From: Aliivibrio salmonicida LFI1238
Lineage (GTDB): Bacteria > Pseudomonadota > Gammaproteobacteria > Enterobacterales > Vibrionaceae
Length of the DNA: 64,000 nt
Direction: 5' to 3'
Assembly: GCF_000196495.1 (NCBI RefSeq)
Contig: NC_011312.1
Coordinates: forward strand, 2,232,001 to 2,296,000
Shown in pieces: positions 18,325 through 26,761 of the stretch (positions are counted from its first letter, which is position 1; every line of letters starts with the position of its first letter). Position numbers and translations under genes: made by a program. The notes beneath the pieces are model-generated. The model made no database searches. It worked only from the letters and a program-made list of their open reading frames with translations, and was not told where the DNA came from.

Positions 18325-18699
18325 TTATTGCCCTAATAGAATTCGGCCAGAAGAATGTTTATGGATGCTATCACTCTGATGTGATGTAAATGAAAAATAC
18401 AGTTTTTCTGTTTCTTTCACCCACTTTAGATCCAATATTACTTCTGTATTGGGTAAAATTGGTTCTTGAAATTTGAGTACTTCCATCCCTTTAAACACGG
18501 AATTCGCGTTCAAATACACTTGACCATAATAAACGGCCCAATCAACCTGAGTCACCCCTGGTAATAAGGGATGACCAGGGAAGTGCCCAGTAAAATCCAA
18601 AATATCAGCGTCTATTTTCATCGTAATAACGACACTTGAATGCGCATCATCTTGAATGACGACTTCGGTGGACAGAATTGTCGGCTTACGTTTTGTCAT
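18325..18699 (-). CDS. apeI: APE dehydratase ApeI (FabZ/FabA-like)
   Basis: A 124-residue hotdog protein with the FabZ-type active-site segment FTGHFPGHPLLPGVTQVDWAV, including the catalytic His. It is the likely catalytic partner of ApeP in dehydrating 3-hydroxyacyl-ACP. It lies 11 nt after apeH and 2 nt before apeJ. Confidence 0.88.
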   Translation of the reverse strand: MTKRKPTILSTEVVIQDDAHSSVVITMKIDADILDFTGHFPGHPLLPGVTQVDWAVYYGQVYLNANSVFKGMEVLKFQEPILPNTEVILDLKWVKETEKLYFSFTSHQSDSIHKHSSGRILLGQ

Positions 18700-18710
18700 G
18701 AGTACTTCTT

Positions 18711-20084
18711 TTAATCATTAATGTCATTAAACAGCTGCTGTAAATCACGCATTTGGCGCTTACCTTGACTATTTAATGGAACTTCATCTACCGCTCTGAA
18801 TCGTCTAGGGATCCCTACTGGTTCTAACCATTCTCTCAGTTCAGAGCGTAATTTGAGCCAAAACTTCCCTTTTGACCCCTGTTGCATTAATTCGTTCCCA
18901 GCGTCAGAAAGCACAATAACAGCACCTAAAACAGTGCGCTTTTCTTCTTCCATCGAAATAACGGCGGCGTCATCTATCCATATTAATTGTGTTAAACGTT
19001 TCTCAACTTCCGTTAATGAAAGACGCTTTTCTTCAATTTTAATGACTCGATCAACTCGGCCTTTCAACATAAATTGACCATTTTCAAGCAAATCACAATA
19101 ATCGCTCGTTGGGTACCATAGTGCGTCATCAATGAACGGAGACAATAATTCCAAACAATGCTCAATATTCAAGCGCGCTTGATGAGACGGAAAAAACGTC
19201 CACAATGAACAGGGTTCGGTTTGCTGGCGATAACCCACCCCACCCGTTTCTGTACTGCCATATACTTCAAATGGTCGTGATGATAATTTAGCCTCACTTT
19301 GATCCGCGCCTTCAATCGCTAATGGGCCACCCGAAGAAAATACCACCTGATACTCATTATAGCCTTCATGGTCAATAAGACGTTTTAATAATGCGGGACT
19401 ACAAACCAAGGTCTTTGGATGTGATGAGTGATGAGATAAAATTTGCTCAGGATAAATGAAATTTGTTTGGCTAAACGCGCGTCCTGAACACAATGGCCAC
19501 AGTACTCGGAACAACAAGCCATAAATATGTTGATGAGAAACGGTGCTATAACATTCTGAGTCTTTGACTTTTTCACCCCACAACAATTCTAATTGTTGTA
19601 TTTCGTTATCCAATAATTGCAGGGTCTTATTAATGGGTTTAGGGGTATCGGTTGAGCCCGATGTAAACAGCGTTAACGGGATATCACACAAAGAAAGAGG
19701 AGATAGTTTTTCCGTATGTTGAATCGATAAATCTACCGCATTGTAGTTAATATGGATCTCACAAGGCATCGTTTCAATAATGTCATCATGCAATAATGCA
19801 TCAAAATGTTGAGCCAATTCAGTCAAGGCTGCGGGTTGATGATTTCCTGGTAAAATAAGATGCTTACCCGCATGAGCCAATGCCATAAACGCCACAGAAA
19901 AAGCATAGCTATTTTCAAAACACAGCGCCCATTTTCTCTGAGGTTTATCACTTAAATACGCACTGAAAATTTGAACGTCTTGTTGAAACTTTTCATAACC
20001 AGTAACGTTATGTTGTTCATCGAAACACACGGAATGAGAGGCATTAGATTGTAATGTCAGATGAGAAAGTGATGTGTAGGTCAT
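18711..20084 (-). CDS. apeH: APE aryl-ACP ligase ApeH (AMP-forming)
   Basis: An adenylate-forming enzyme that activates the aryl starter acid and loads it on an ACP. The A3 P-loop motif TLFTSGSTDTPKPI is clear, followed by YGSTETGGVGYR and, near the C-terminus, SDYCDLLENGQFMLKGRVDRVIKIEEKRLSL. From the ATG at 20084 it has 457 residues. That start overlaps the apeG stop as ATGA and gives MTYTSLSH; the longer frame (20120) would overlap apeG by 40 nt and is less likely. Confidence 0.88.
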   Translation of the reverse strand: MTYTSLSHLTLQSNASHSVCFDEQHNVTGYEKFQQDVQIFSAYLSDKPQRKWALCFENSYAFSVAFMALAHAGKHLILPGNHQPAALTELAQHFDALLHDDIIETMPCEIHINYNAVDLSIQHTEKLSPLSLCDIPLTLFTSGSTDTPKPINKTLQLLDNEIQQLELLWGEKVKDSECYSTVSHQHIYGLLFRVLWPLCSGRAFSQTNFIYPEQILSHHSSHPKTLVCSPALLKRLIDHEGYNEYQVVFSSGGPLAIEGADQSEAKLSSRPFEVYGSTETGGVGYRQQTEPCSLWTFFPSHQARLNIEHCLELLSPFIDDALWYPTSDYCDLLENGQFMLKGRVDRVIKIEEKRLSLTEVEKRLTQLIWIDDAAVISMEEEKRTVLGAVIVLSDAGNELMQQGSKGKFWLKLRSELREWLEPVGIPRRFRAVDEVPLNSQGKRQMRDLQQLFNDIND

Positions 20085-20641
20085 GCTTCTTTTCTCTTTA
20101 TCCATTGGCGAATTAACCACTCACTCACAAATAATGTTCCAATAAGCAAATAACTAATAAAGCCGTTATACAGCATCCACACTTTCATCTCTAAAAAACA
20201 AGTTGTGAGAGAAATAGAGCCGTTAATAACAAAAAAAACACACCAAACTTTCGTCACTGTTCTTGTGTATTTGATACCGCTTTGTGGTAATTCAGGCTCT
20301 TGAAGACGAGCAAAACGTTCAATCATGCTTTGAGGTTGAAATAAAGTCCAAAAGAAGACACAAAACATGACGACATTGACGATCACAGGATAAAAAGTGA
20401 ACCACCCTTCAGATCGAAATATCCAACCTAAACCCGTAAGTATTATCCCTGCAGCCCCACTGATCATCGCTATGTATTTTAGCTCTTTAATCGGAACTTG
20501 TTTTCCACCAACCATTCGCACTAAAAACAACACCGCTAGCACGCCTGCTACTGTCGTAATTCCACCAAAGTGAAGACCGTAGTAAACCGCTAGCGGATAG
20601 GCAAGCAGTGCAATGGCTGACAATACCGTCAGCCAACGCAT
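20081..20641 (-). CDS. apeG: APE inner-membrane protein ApeG (COG4648-like)
   Basis: A 186-residue membrane protein with about five to six hydrophobic helices (LTVLSAIALLAYPLAVYYGL; GVLAVLFLVRMV; MISGAAGIILTGLGWIF; VVMFCVFFWTLF; VWCVFFVINGSISLTTCFL). A protein of this type sits between the ACP and ligase genes in other APE clusters. Its function is unknown. Its start overlaps the apeF stop by one base (TAATG) and its end overlaps apeH. Confidence 0.75.
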   Translation of the reverse strand: MRWLTVLSAIALLAYPLAVYYGLHFGGITTVAGVLAVLFLVRMVGGKQVPIKELKYIAMISGAAGIILTGLGWIFRSEGWFTFYPVIVNVVMFCVFFWTLFQPQSMIERFARLQEPELPQSGIKYTRTVTKVWCVFFVINGSISLTTCFLEMKVWMLYNGFISYLLIGTLFVSEWLIRQWIKRKEA

Positions 20642-20892
20642 TATTTTAAAAGTGCAGCGACTGAATTAACAACGTCTTCGACAGTGCGAACTTCTTTAAA
20701 TTCTTCTGGTTTAATCTTTTTGCCTGTCACTTTTTGCAAGTGGACAACCAAATCAACCGCATCAATGCTGTCTAAGTCCAGATCGGTATATAATTTAGCA
20801 TCCAACGTAATGTCAGCAGCATCAATTTCAAATAACTCAACCAGCGCAGACGTCACTTGCTCTAATACTTGTTCTTTATTCACATCAGTCAT
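20641..20892 (-). CDS. apeF: APE acyl carrier protein ApeF
   Basis: An 83-residue acidic ACP with the phosphopantetheine attachment site DLDLDSIDAVDL (Ser42). It is one of two ACPs carrying APE intermediates. It lies 8 nt after apeE. Confidence 0.93.
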   Translation of the reverse strand: MTDVNKEQVLEQVTSALVELFEIDAADITLDAKLYTDLDLDSIDAVDLVVHLQKVTGKKIKPEEFKEVRTVEDVVNSVAALLK

Positions 20893-20900
20893 TTTAGTTT

Positions 20901-21158
20901 CTACGCCTTATTTTCAGTAATGTAAGCCGCTAAATTAGCCACTGATGCAAAATGTTCACGTGTATTGGTATCATCAGCATCTAACACTAAGTTGTATTTT
21001 TTCTTAATCGCTAAACCCAATTCTAACGCATCAATTGAATCTAGACCTAAGCCATCGCCAAACAAAGGGGCTTCTGTTTCAATATCATCCACTGAAATAT
21101 CTTCTAGATTTAATGCTTCAATGATTAATAATTTAAGTTCGTTGTGTAATGCTTCCAT
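20901..21158 (-). CDS. apeE: APE acyl carrier protein ApeE
   Basis: An ACP of 85 residues from the ATG at 21158 (MEALHNELKLLIIEALNL), with the attachment site GLGLDSIDALEL (Ser41). That start lies 7 nt after the apeD stop and has AGG upstream; the longer frame would overlap apeD. The second ACP may hold the starter while ApeF carries extension units, but the division of labour is not visible in sequence. Confidence 0.92.
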   Translation of the reverse strand: MEALHNELKLLIIEALNLEDISVDDIETEAPLFGDGLGLDSIDALELGLAIKKKYNLVLDADDTNTREHFASVANLAAYITENKA

Positions 21159-21165
21159 CAATGAC

Positions 21166-21963
21166 CTACTTTTTTTCGTTTGATGAGTTAAATTCATTTA
21201 TTGGATACAAAGCTGTATCTAAAAATCGATTAAAATTTCGAGCGGCTGATGGCAATGAATCAGCTTCTTCAATAAAAGAGGCGATCGTAACCTTCTCTTT
21301 TACTTGGACATGAAAGAATGGACGCACATCAGGGACTTCATACCATTTTGCTTCTTTCGTCAAAAAGCTTGGTGCCACACTAATATGTATAATTCGAACA
21401 TCACTTTCACTACGTACTGCTATTTGAGCAGCACCTCGCTGTAATTTTGATTGAACGCCAGGCGTTGTTCTTGTCCCTTCAGGAAAGACGAGTAAAATAT
21501 TTCCTGAATTGAGTTTTTCTGAACAATCATCTAAAAACACTTCGGGTTCACGATTTGGAATGTAGCCAGCGGCCCTAACAATCCCACGTATAAAGGGATT
21601 ATGCCATAAAACGGCTTTAACAATACAGTCACACTGCGGTAATTGTGAAGCAATTAAAACATAATCAATTAAGCTAGGATGATTTGCGACAATTAAACAA
21701 TTACGGTCTTCTCGTAACAATTCAGCGCCATCAAATTGGTATTTAATGGCTCGGCTATAATGCATCGTTTTACAAAAAAGAAGAAAACTGCGCTGAATGA
21801 TCAACTGCACACGTATTTCACGTTGTTTGGCATTTTTAGCCGTAAACGTCAACGTCGGAAATATCACAAAAGTTAAACAAAGAGCGCCAATACCAAACAA
21901 CGAAAAACAAATTCCCGTCGCTATAATTCGCCAATATTTATCTATTCGTGAGAGTACTGTCAT
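21166..21963 (-). CDS. apeD: APE-associated acyltransferase ApeD (PlsC-like)
   Basis: A 265-residue 1-acylglycerol-3-phosphate acyltransferase-type membrane protein. It has an N-terminal transmembrane helix (IIATGICFSLFGIGALCLTFV) and the motif VANHPSLIDYVLI (HX4D), then VFPEGTRTTPG. It probably builds the lipid part of the APE anchor. The ATG at 21963 follows the apeC stop by one base; a longer frame from 22011 overlaps apeC. Confidence 0.88.
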   Translation of the reverse strand: MTVLSRIDKYWRIIATGICFSLFGIGALCLTFVIFPTLTFTAKNAKQREIRVQLIIQRSFLLFCKTMHYSRAIKYQFDGAELLREDRNCLIVANHPSLIDYVLIASQLPQCDCIVKAVLWHNPFIRGIVRAAGYIPNREPEVFLDDCSEKLNSGNILLVFPEGTRTTPGVQSKLQRGAAQIAVRSESDVRIIHISVAPSFLTKEAKWYEVPDVRPFFHVQVKEKVTIASFIEEADSLPSAARNFNRFLDTALYPINEFNSSNEKK

Positions 21964-21964
21964 T

Positions 21965-22687
21965 CTACTTAATACGAGTCCATGTCCATTGAGTTGATTT
22001 GCTATCAACATTCCATTTATCCTTTGATCCTACTAAGTTAGCAATACATTGCAACCCATGAGGCAAGGATGAAGAACTGATTGATGGTTTATTGCTCCAT
22101 GCAATCGAAATATCTTGTCCACTGCTTAATATCAATCCTAATGCGTAGCCTTGATAAGTGTCAGTTTCAAATTCTTTATAATGGGAAGACGTCGGTTCAT
22201 CAAAATCCACCACTAATACATTATGGTCTGGATTTTCATAAAGATAGGCAGCGGCTTCAACTAATGCAGAGTGAAAGGTATTTTCTCCGGCGGCAATAGA
22301 GGTCACCGGAATTGGTTTTTTGGCACTGATCGTAAATAAACCAGAGGCCGTATTATGAACCGATTGAGAGAACGCCATTGGAGAGGCATCTTCTCCTTTT
22401 AAAATGTCTTCAAGTAATGTCGTGGTTCTGGTTAATTCACCATGGCGGCTTGCAAAAACCAAATAATCTATCGAATTATGTTCAGAGAACGTTAAGGCAG
22501 TTTGAACCGCTAATTTACTCAATGAACTCATTCGACGTCGAGCCATCGCAGGAATTTTATCAACCGGTATTTTACCGTCTTCTGGCCAAGTAAAATCACT
22601 TTCTGACCATAGAAGCCAATCACTTCGATTTCCTAATCCAGTCGAAATTGCGTGCCAATCGATTATATTAAAATTTGCGTATGCCAT
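21965..22687 (-). CDS. apeC: APE chain length factor ApeC
   Basis: A 240-residue truncated ketosynthase-like protein, first gene of the operon. It resembles the N-terminal half of a beta-ketoacyl synthase (SSLSKLAVQTALTFSEHNSIDYLVFASRHGELTRTT; FSQSVHNTASGLFTI) but lacks the catalytic Cys-His-His set, as expected for a chain length factor pairing with ApeO. I chose the ATG at 22687 (MAYANFNI), preceded by GATGGG; an ATG at 22696 is also in frame. It is divergent from the plus-strand lipoprotein gene. Confidence 0.83.
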   Translation of the reverse strand: MAYANFNIIDWHAISTGLGNRSDWLLWSESDFTWPEDGKIPVDKIPAMARRRMSSLSKLAVQTALTFSEHNSIDYLVFASRHGELTRTTTLLEDILKGEDASPMAFSQSVHNTASGLFTISAKKPIPVTSIAAGENTFHSALVEAAAYLYENPDHNVLVVDFDEPTSSHYKEFETDTYQGYALGLILSSGQDISIAWSNKPSISSSSLPHGLQCIANLVGSKDKWNVDSKSTQWTWTRIK

Positions 22688-22825
22688 GATGCCCATCTAA
22701 TAGTAAAAACATTACAATTTGTGACTATAGTCGTATAGGATATATGAATTCAGTGACTTGGCGCAAATACAAAAGCGGCAAAGCATACGGTAAATATATA
22801 AATAGATGCATAAATAAGGGTATAT
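22688..22825. promoter_or_regulatory. Divergent promoter region of the APE locus with a 10-bp palindrome
   Basis: Only 138 bp separate the two divergent APE transcription units. The segment is AT-rich and contains the perfect palindrome GACTATAGTC at 22723-22732, a possible operator. I cannot place the -10/-35 boxes with confidence. Confidence 0.35.
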
Positions 22826-23401
22826 ATGTCATTTAAGAAATCAATATTACTGACAATAAGTGCATTATTATTAAGTAGTTGTGCTAGCGTTATCCCACTA
22901 ACTGACAAAACAACAGGTGAAGATTTATCTCACACGACAAAACCAGTTTATACATTAGTCAATCTACACCCTGATTCAAATCGCCTTAAACTTTATTCTG
23001 TTAATTACCAACAAGATGGCTTAATTCCACTTTGCTCTCAAGTCGATATCATTAGCCTAAATAGCAAGCGATTGATCTTCAAAGTCAAATCATCCGACCA
23101 ACAATATACCTTAGATAAACACAAATCCTCTCCTGACTTCACAGCATACTTAAGCCATTATTTTGGTACTGAATGTAATACCTCAAAAGTAAATGCATTA
23201 AGCACTTTAGACCAACAAGGTATCAAAGACGGTATTGTTAAAGAAGGCATGACAAAAGAAGCGGTAGAATACGCGATAGGCTTTCCACCAGAGCATAGAA
23301 CACCGAGTTTAGACGGCAACGAATGGTTATATTGGAAAAGCCGATTTAATACATTTAAAGTGCAATTTAAAGATAATGTCGTTTCAAAAATTATCGACTA
23401 A
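22826..23401 (+). CDS. Lipoprotein with C-terminal BamE/SmpA-like domain
   Basis: A 191-residue lipoprotein: signal peptide with lipobox LLLSSC (Cys19). Residues about 130-190 resemble the BamE/SmpA fold (VKEGMTKEAVEYAIGFPPEH...EWLYWKSRFNTFKVQFKDNVVSKI), in which a GMT-V-G-P pattern is typical. The middle region is not recognised. It opens the plus-strand unit ahead of the methyltransferase (about 70 nt gap). A part in APE assembly at the envelope is plausible from position only. Confidence 0.65.
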   Translation: MSFKKSILLTISALLLSSCASVIPLTDKTTGEDLSHTTKPVYTLVNLHPDSNRLKLYSVNYQQDGLIPLCSQVDIISLNSKRLIFKVKSSDQQYTLDKHKSSPDFTAYLSHYFGTECNTSKVNALSTLDQQGIKDGIVKEGMTKEAVEYAIGFPPEHRTPSLDGNEWLYWKSRFNTFKVQFKDNVVSKIID

Positions 23402-23469
23402 TCTATTGATACCTAATTCATATCTGTCATTTCTTGCTTTTGAACAAGGTTTACACCGATACAGCTGAT

Positions 23470-24573
23470 ATGATCCATTTACTTTCTAATAATATGGCCA
23501 ATTTTGTGACCCAATATACTAATGACCCTTTTAATGCCTTAGAAGCAAAAACTGAAGCTCAAAAACTCTCTTTTGCTCCTATCGTTTTTCATACAGCTCG
23601 TACATTGAGAGATTTAGGTATTCTTGCCGCATTAGACAAGGCAGGAAACCTAGGATTAAACGCACAACAATTGTCAGAAAGCACTGATATCTCTGAGTAT
23701 GGTGTCAAAGTACTATTGGATATGGCGTTAAGTGCTCATATTGTCACGTGGAATGAACCTAATTATATTCAAGCCAATTTAGGTCACTTTTTATTGCATG
23801 ATGGCATGACAAACGCCAATTTAGATTTCACGGCAGATGTATGCTATGCCGCGATGATGCATTTAACCGAATCAATAAAAGAAGGAACGCCAGCAGGCTT
23901 AAAAGAGCTTGGTGATTGGCCTACAATCTATGAAGGATTGTCTCGTTTACCTGAGAAAGCAAAAGAAAGCTGGTTTAAGTTTGATCACTTCTATTCTGAT
24001 CGTTCATTCCCAATATTATTAGAAAAAGTATTGAGCCAAAAGCCTCAACGTTTGTTTGATATTGGCGGCAATACAGGGAAATGGGCTTTAGAGTGTTGTA
24101 AATACGATTCTGACGTTAACGTTACGATTATCGATTTACCACAGCAAATTGAAATGGCGTTAAAAAACGCAGAACAGCAAGGCTTTGCCGACCGTATTAA
24201 CGGCCATCCTACCAATATGTTAGATAAAACACTGCCATTGCCTCAAGGTGCTGATGTCTGGTGGATGAGCCAATTTCTAGATTGCTTCTCTCCAATGGAA
24301 ATATTAAGCATTCTTAAGCGTGTTCGTGCGGCTATGTCCATCGATGCTAAAGTCTATATTCTTGAGCTGTTTTGGGATGCTCAAAAGTACGATGCTGCGT
24401 CATACAGTTTAAATGCAACATCGCTATACTTTACTTGTTTAGCAAACGGAAACAGTCGTTTTTATCGTTGCGGTGATTTCTTAGAGATCATTAGCGAAGC
24501 TGGATTCATTGTTGCGGAACAAACGAATAATATTGGATTAGATCATACTCTACTTGAACTTAAAGCTAAATAA
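23470..24573 (+). CDS. apeB: SAM-dependent methyltransferase of the APE locus (ApeB-like)
   Basis: A class I O-methyltransferase-like protein. The N-terminal half is a helical dimerisation/winged-helix region (LRDLGILAALDKAGNLGLNAQQLSESTDISEYGVKVLLDMAL). The C-terminal half carries the SAM fold, with motif I as FDIGGNTGKW and the following acidic strand VTIIDLPQQI. It probably methylates the aryl head group, as methylated heads are known for APEs. I prefer the ATG at 23470; a TTG at 23434 lies upstream in frame and an ATG at 23494 downstream, and neither has a better ribosome-binding site. The ape symbol follows the standard naming by order and is moderately certain. Confidence 0.75.
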   Translation: MIHLLSNNMANFVTQYTNDPFNALEAKTEAQKLSFAPIVFHTARTLRDLGILAALDKAGNLGLNAQQLSESTDISEYGVKVLLDMALSAHIVTWNEPNYIQANLGHFLLHDGMTNANLDFTADVCYAAMMHLTESIKEGTPAGLKELGDWPTIYEGLSRLPEKAKESWFKFDHFYSDRSFPILLEKVLSQKPQRLFDIGGNTGKWALECCKYDSDVNVTIIDLPQQIEMALKNAEQQGFADRINGHPTNMLDKTLPLPQGADVWWMSQFLDCFSPMEILSILKRVRAAMSIDAKVYILELFWDAQKYDAASYSLNATSLYFTCLANGNSRFYRCGDFLEIISEAGFIVAEQTNNIGLDHTLLELKAK

Positions 24574-24653
24574 CGCTTAAACCATAGCAACATCCCTATT
24601 AAAAAATAAAACAATGGCAGGTGGTAATACACCTGCATGAATGAGGAATTTCT

Positions 24654-25895
24654 GTGTCTACACCACAATCAACCCACGTTGCCATTATTGGTGCAGGCCC
24701 ATCAGGGTCTATTGCTGCTGCGTTGCTTAAAAAGCACAATATCGATTGTATCGTACTAGAAAAATCCACTTTTCCTCGTTTTTCTATTGGCGAGAGTTTA
24801 CTTCCTGCTTGCATGGAATCAATCAAAAAAGCAGGCATGCTTGATGCAGTAAAAAATGCTTCTTTTCAATACAAAAATGGCGCAGCATTTCATTTTAACG
24901 GCACGTTTACTTCTTTTGATTTTACTGAAAAATTTTCAGACGGTGCTGGAACAACCTTTCAAGTTCAACGCGGTAATTTTGATAAAGTGTTAGCTGATAG
25001 CGCTCAAGAGCAAGGGGTTGAGATCCGCTATCAACATGAAATTACACACGTTGATGTCTCGCAACCCAAAGCATTACTTTCTGTCCTTGATGCCGATGGT
25101 CACCCTTATTACATTGAAGCCGATTTCATATTGGATGCCAGTGGATTTGGTCGTGTGTTACCAAGGTTGTTAGAATTAGAAGAACCTTCTTGTCTCCCGC
25201 CACGAAAAGCCATTTTTACCCATATTATTGATAATATTTCGACTGAGAGTTATGACCGCGATAAAATATTAATCTCAGTCCACCCAACAAATACTCAAGT
25301 CTGGTATTGGTTGATCCCATTCAGCAATGGAACCTGCTCTTTTGGTGTCGTTGGTGAACCTGAGTTTTTTGAAGGCTATTCACAAGACAATACAGAGGCA
25401 CTGAAACAACTGGCGTTGGAAGAAGACAATTTAAGAACCTTATTAGTCAATGCTCAATACCCTAACCCTTGTGGAGAAATCATGGGTTATTCTGCTAATG
25501 TGACCAAATTATTTGACCGAAATTTTGCGCTATTGGGGAATGCTGGTGAGTTTTTAGACCCTGTCTTTTCATCTGGCGTAACCATCGCGATGAAATCAGC
25601 AGAGTTAGCCGCTGATTTATTAATTAAGCAATTCAACCAAGAAGAGGTTGATTGGCAAGTTGATTATTCAGACAAGCTAATGAAGGGCGTAAATACATTT
25701 CGTTGTTATGTTGAAGGATGGTATGAAGGCTCATTTCAGGACGTTATTTTTCACGACGATCCAAACCCTAAGATTAAACAAATGATCTGTGCCATTTTAG
25801 CAGGCTATGCATGGGATGAAGAAAACCCGTTTGTCGCAGAACCAGAACGTCGTTTGAAAGTTATTGCTGAACTATGTAAACCTGTAACTAAATAA
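24654..25895 (+). CDS. Flavin-dependent halogenase-like oxidoreductase of the APE locus
   Basis: A 413-residue FAD protein. It starts with the dinucleotide motif GAGPSG (13-18) and FPRFSIGESLLP (40-51). It also has features listed for flavin-dependent halogenases: Lys74 in QYKNGAAF, where pyrrole/phenol halogenases have their catalytic Lys; W217-Y-W219-L-I221-P222, an exact WxWxIP; and FLDPVFSSG (300-308), an exact Fx.Px.Sx.G. FQVQRGNFDKVL is the usual FAD-domain segment. It probably halogenates or hydroxylates the aryl ring. Proteins of this type occur in xanthomonadin clusters, whose products are brominated. The GTG start at 24654 has GAGGA upstream. It is the last gene before a terminator. 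Confidence 0.78.
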   Translation: MSTPQSTHVAIIGAGPSGSIAAALLKKHNIDCIVLEKSTFPRFSIGESLLPACMESIKKAGMLDAVKNASFQYKNGAAFHFNGTFTSFDFTEKFSDGAGTTFQVQRGNFDKVLADSAQEQGVEIRYQHEITHVDVSQPKALLSVLDADGHPYYIEADFILDASGFGRVLPRLLELEEPSCLPPRKAIFTHIIDNISTESYDRDKILISVHPTNTQVWYWLIPFSNGTCSFGVVGEPEFFEGYSQDNTEALKQLALEEDNLRTLLVNAQYPNPCGEIMGYSANVTKLFDRNFALLGNAGEFLDPVFSSGVTIAMKSAELAADLLIKQFNQEEVDWQVDYSDKLMKGVNTFRCYVEGWYEGSFQDVIFHDDPNPKIKQMICAILAGYAWDEENPFVAEPERRLKVIAELCKPVTK

Positions 25896-25925
25896 CTTCA
25901 ACACAAGCTTAAAAGTCGTGGAAAC

Positions 25926-25958
25926 AAAAAGGCAGTCTAAAAATAGGCTGCCTTTTTT
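25926..25958. terminator. Bidirectional terminator between the APE locus and yecM
   Basis: Stem AAAAAGGCAG (25926-25935) with CTGCCTTTTT (25948-25957), 12-nt loop, between convergent genes. Confidence 0.88.
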
Positions 25959-25980
25959 GTTTTGATTTAATAAGTAATGA

Positions 25981-26577
25981 TTAGGCTTGTTCGCTCTCTA
26001 TCACTGCTTTCAAACTGTGTGGATGCAATTTAATACATACCCCTTGATACTTAAAAGCCACGGTATAATTTGCAATTCGTTCTGCTTCACCAGATGGACA
26101 ACTCTGCTTTACTTTTACACCCAAAGACGCCAATTCTGACCACTTTTCTTTAAGTATAGGAAATATAGAAAATAAGTAAGTCAGAAATTCTTCTTGAGAA
26201 TTAACCTCACACGGTATTACCCATTCAATATGCTCCCACCCTTGTTGAGGGTAAGTTTTCTCTCCAGGATAAGGTAATTCTAAACATTCAATAGACCATC
26301 CACGACTCTCTAAAGGTTGATTAAAACCTAAAGCGATAATTGGACGACCATTAATCTCGTTATTTGACCATTCTGTTGCCTGTTGCAGCCACATTTGATG
26401 CGCCGCTTGAGCAACGCCGCGATCATTAATTCGCAAAGCAATATGATCCGCTTGATATTCGGTTAAATCCAAACCCAGTACATTCAACAAGACTTGAATT
26501 TTATCCATAAAAGCAGGTAACACACAAATTAACTGCTGAGGCTCTAATTGTTGTTCTTTTAATAATAGTGATGACAT
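25981..26577 (-). CDS. yecM: YecM family protein (VOC superfamily)
   Basis: A 198-residue protein of the YecM family, metal-binding-fold proteins of the vicinal oxygen chelate superfamily with unknown function. Supporting stretches are HIALRINDRGVAQAAHQMW, GRPIIALGFNQPL, CLELPYPGEKTYPQQGWEHIEWV and a C-terminal FKYQGVCIKLHPHSL. The context is decisive: yecM is next to argS in enterobacteria too, here divergent from it. Confidence 0.85.
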   Translation of the reverse strand: MSSLLLKEQQLEPQQLICVLPAFMDKIQVLLNVLGLDLTEYQADHIALRINDRGVAQAAHQMWLQQATEWSNNEINGRPIIALGFNQPLESRGWSIECLELPYPGEKTYPQQGWEHIEWVIPCEVNSQEEFLTYLFSIFPILKEKWSELASLGVKVKQSCPSGEAERIANYTVAFKYQGVCIKLHPHSLKAVIESEQA

Positions 26578-26749
26578 GAGGGCAACCTAACGATTGAAGA
26601 AGAGAAACCGAATTGTAGCAACCTCTTTACTTGATGTTTAGACTCTTAAGAAAAAATAGCAGAAACTATTAAATATCCCCTATTTTATTGCTATTATTAG
26701 CGACTATTTTGCTTTCCATGCAACAGCATTCCTGTTTAACAGCGATATG

Positions 26750-26754
26750 AAGGA
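26750..26754 (+). promoter_or_regulatory. Ribosome-binding site that sets a TTG start for argS
   Basis: AAGGA lies seven bases before TTG at 26762. The ATG at 26747, which gives a longer frame, would lie on the far side of this site and has no good site of its own. Confidence 0.75.
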
Positions 26755-26761
26755 TAACTCT

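Noticed and set aside
24618..24636. Small inverted repeat GCAGGT/ACCTGC between the methyltransferase and halogenase-like genes
   Set aside because: Six-bp arms without a T run; too weak to call a terminator or regulatory element.
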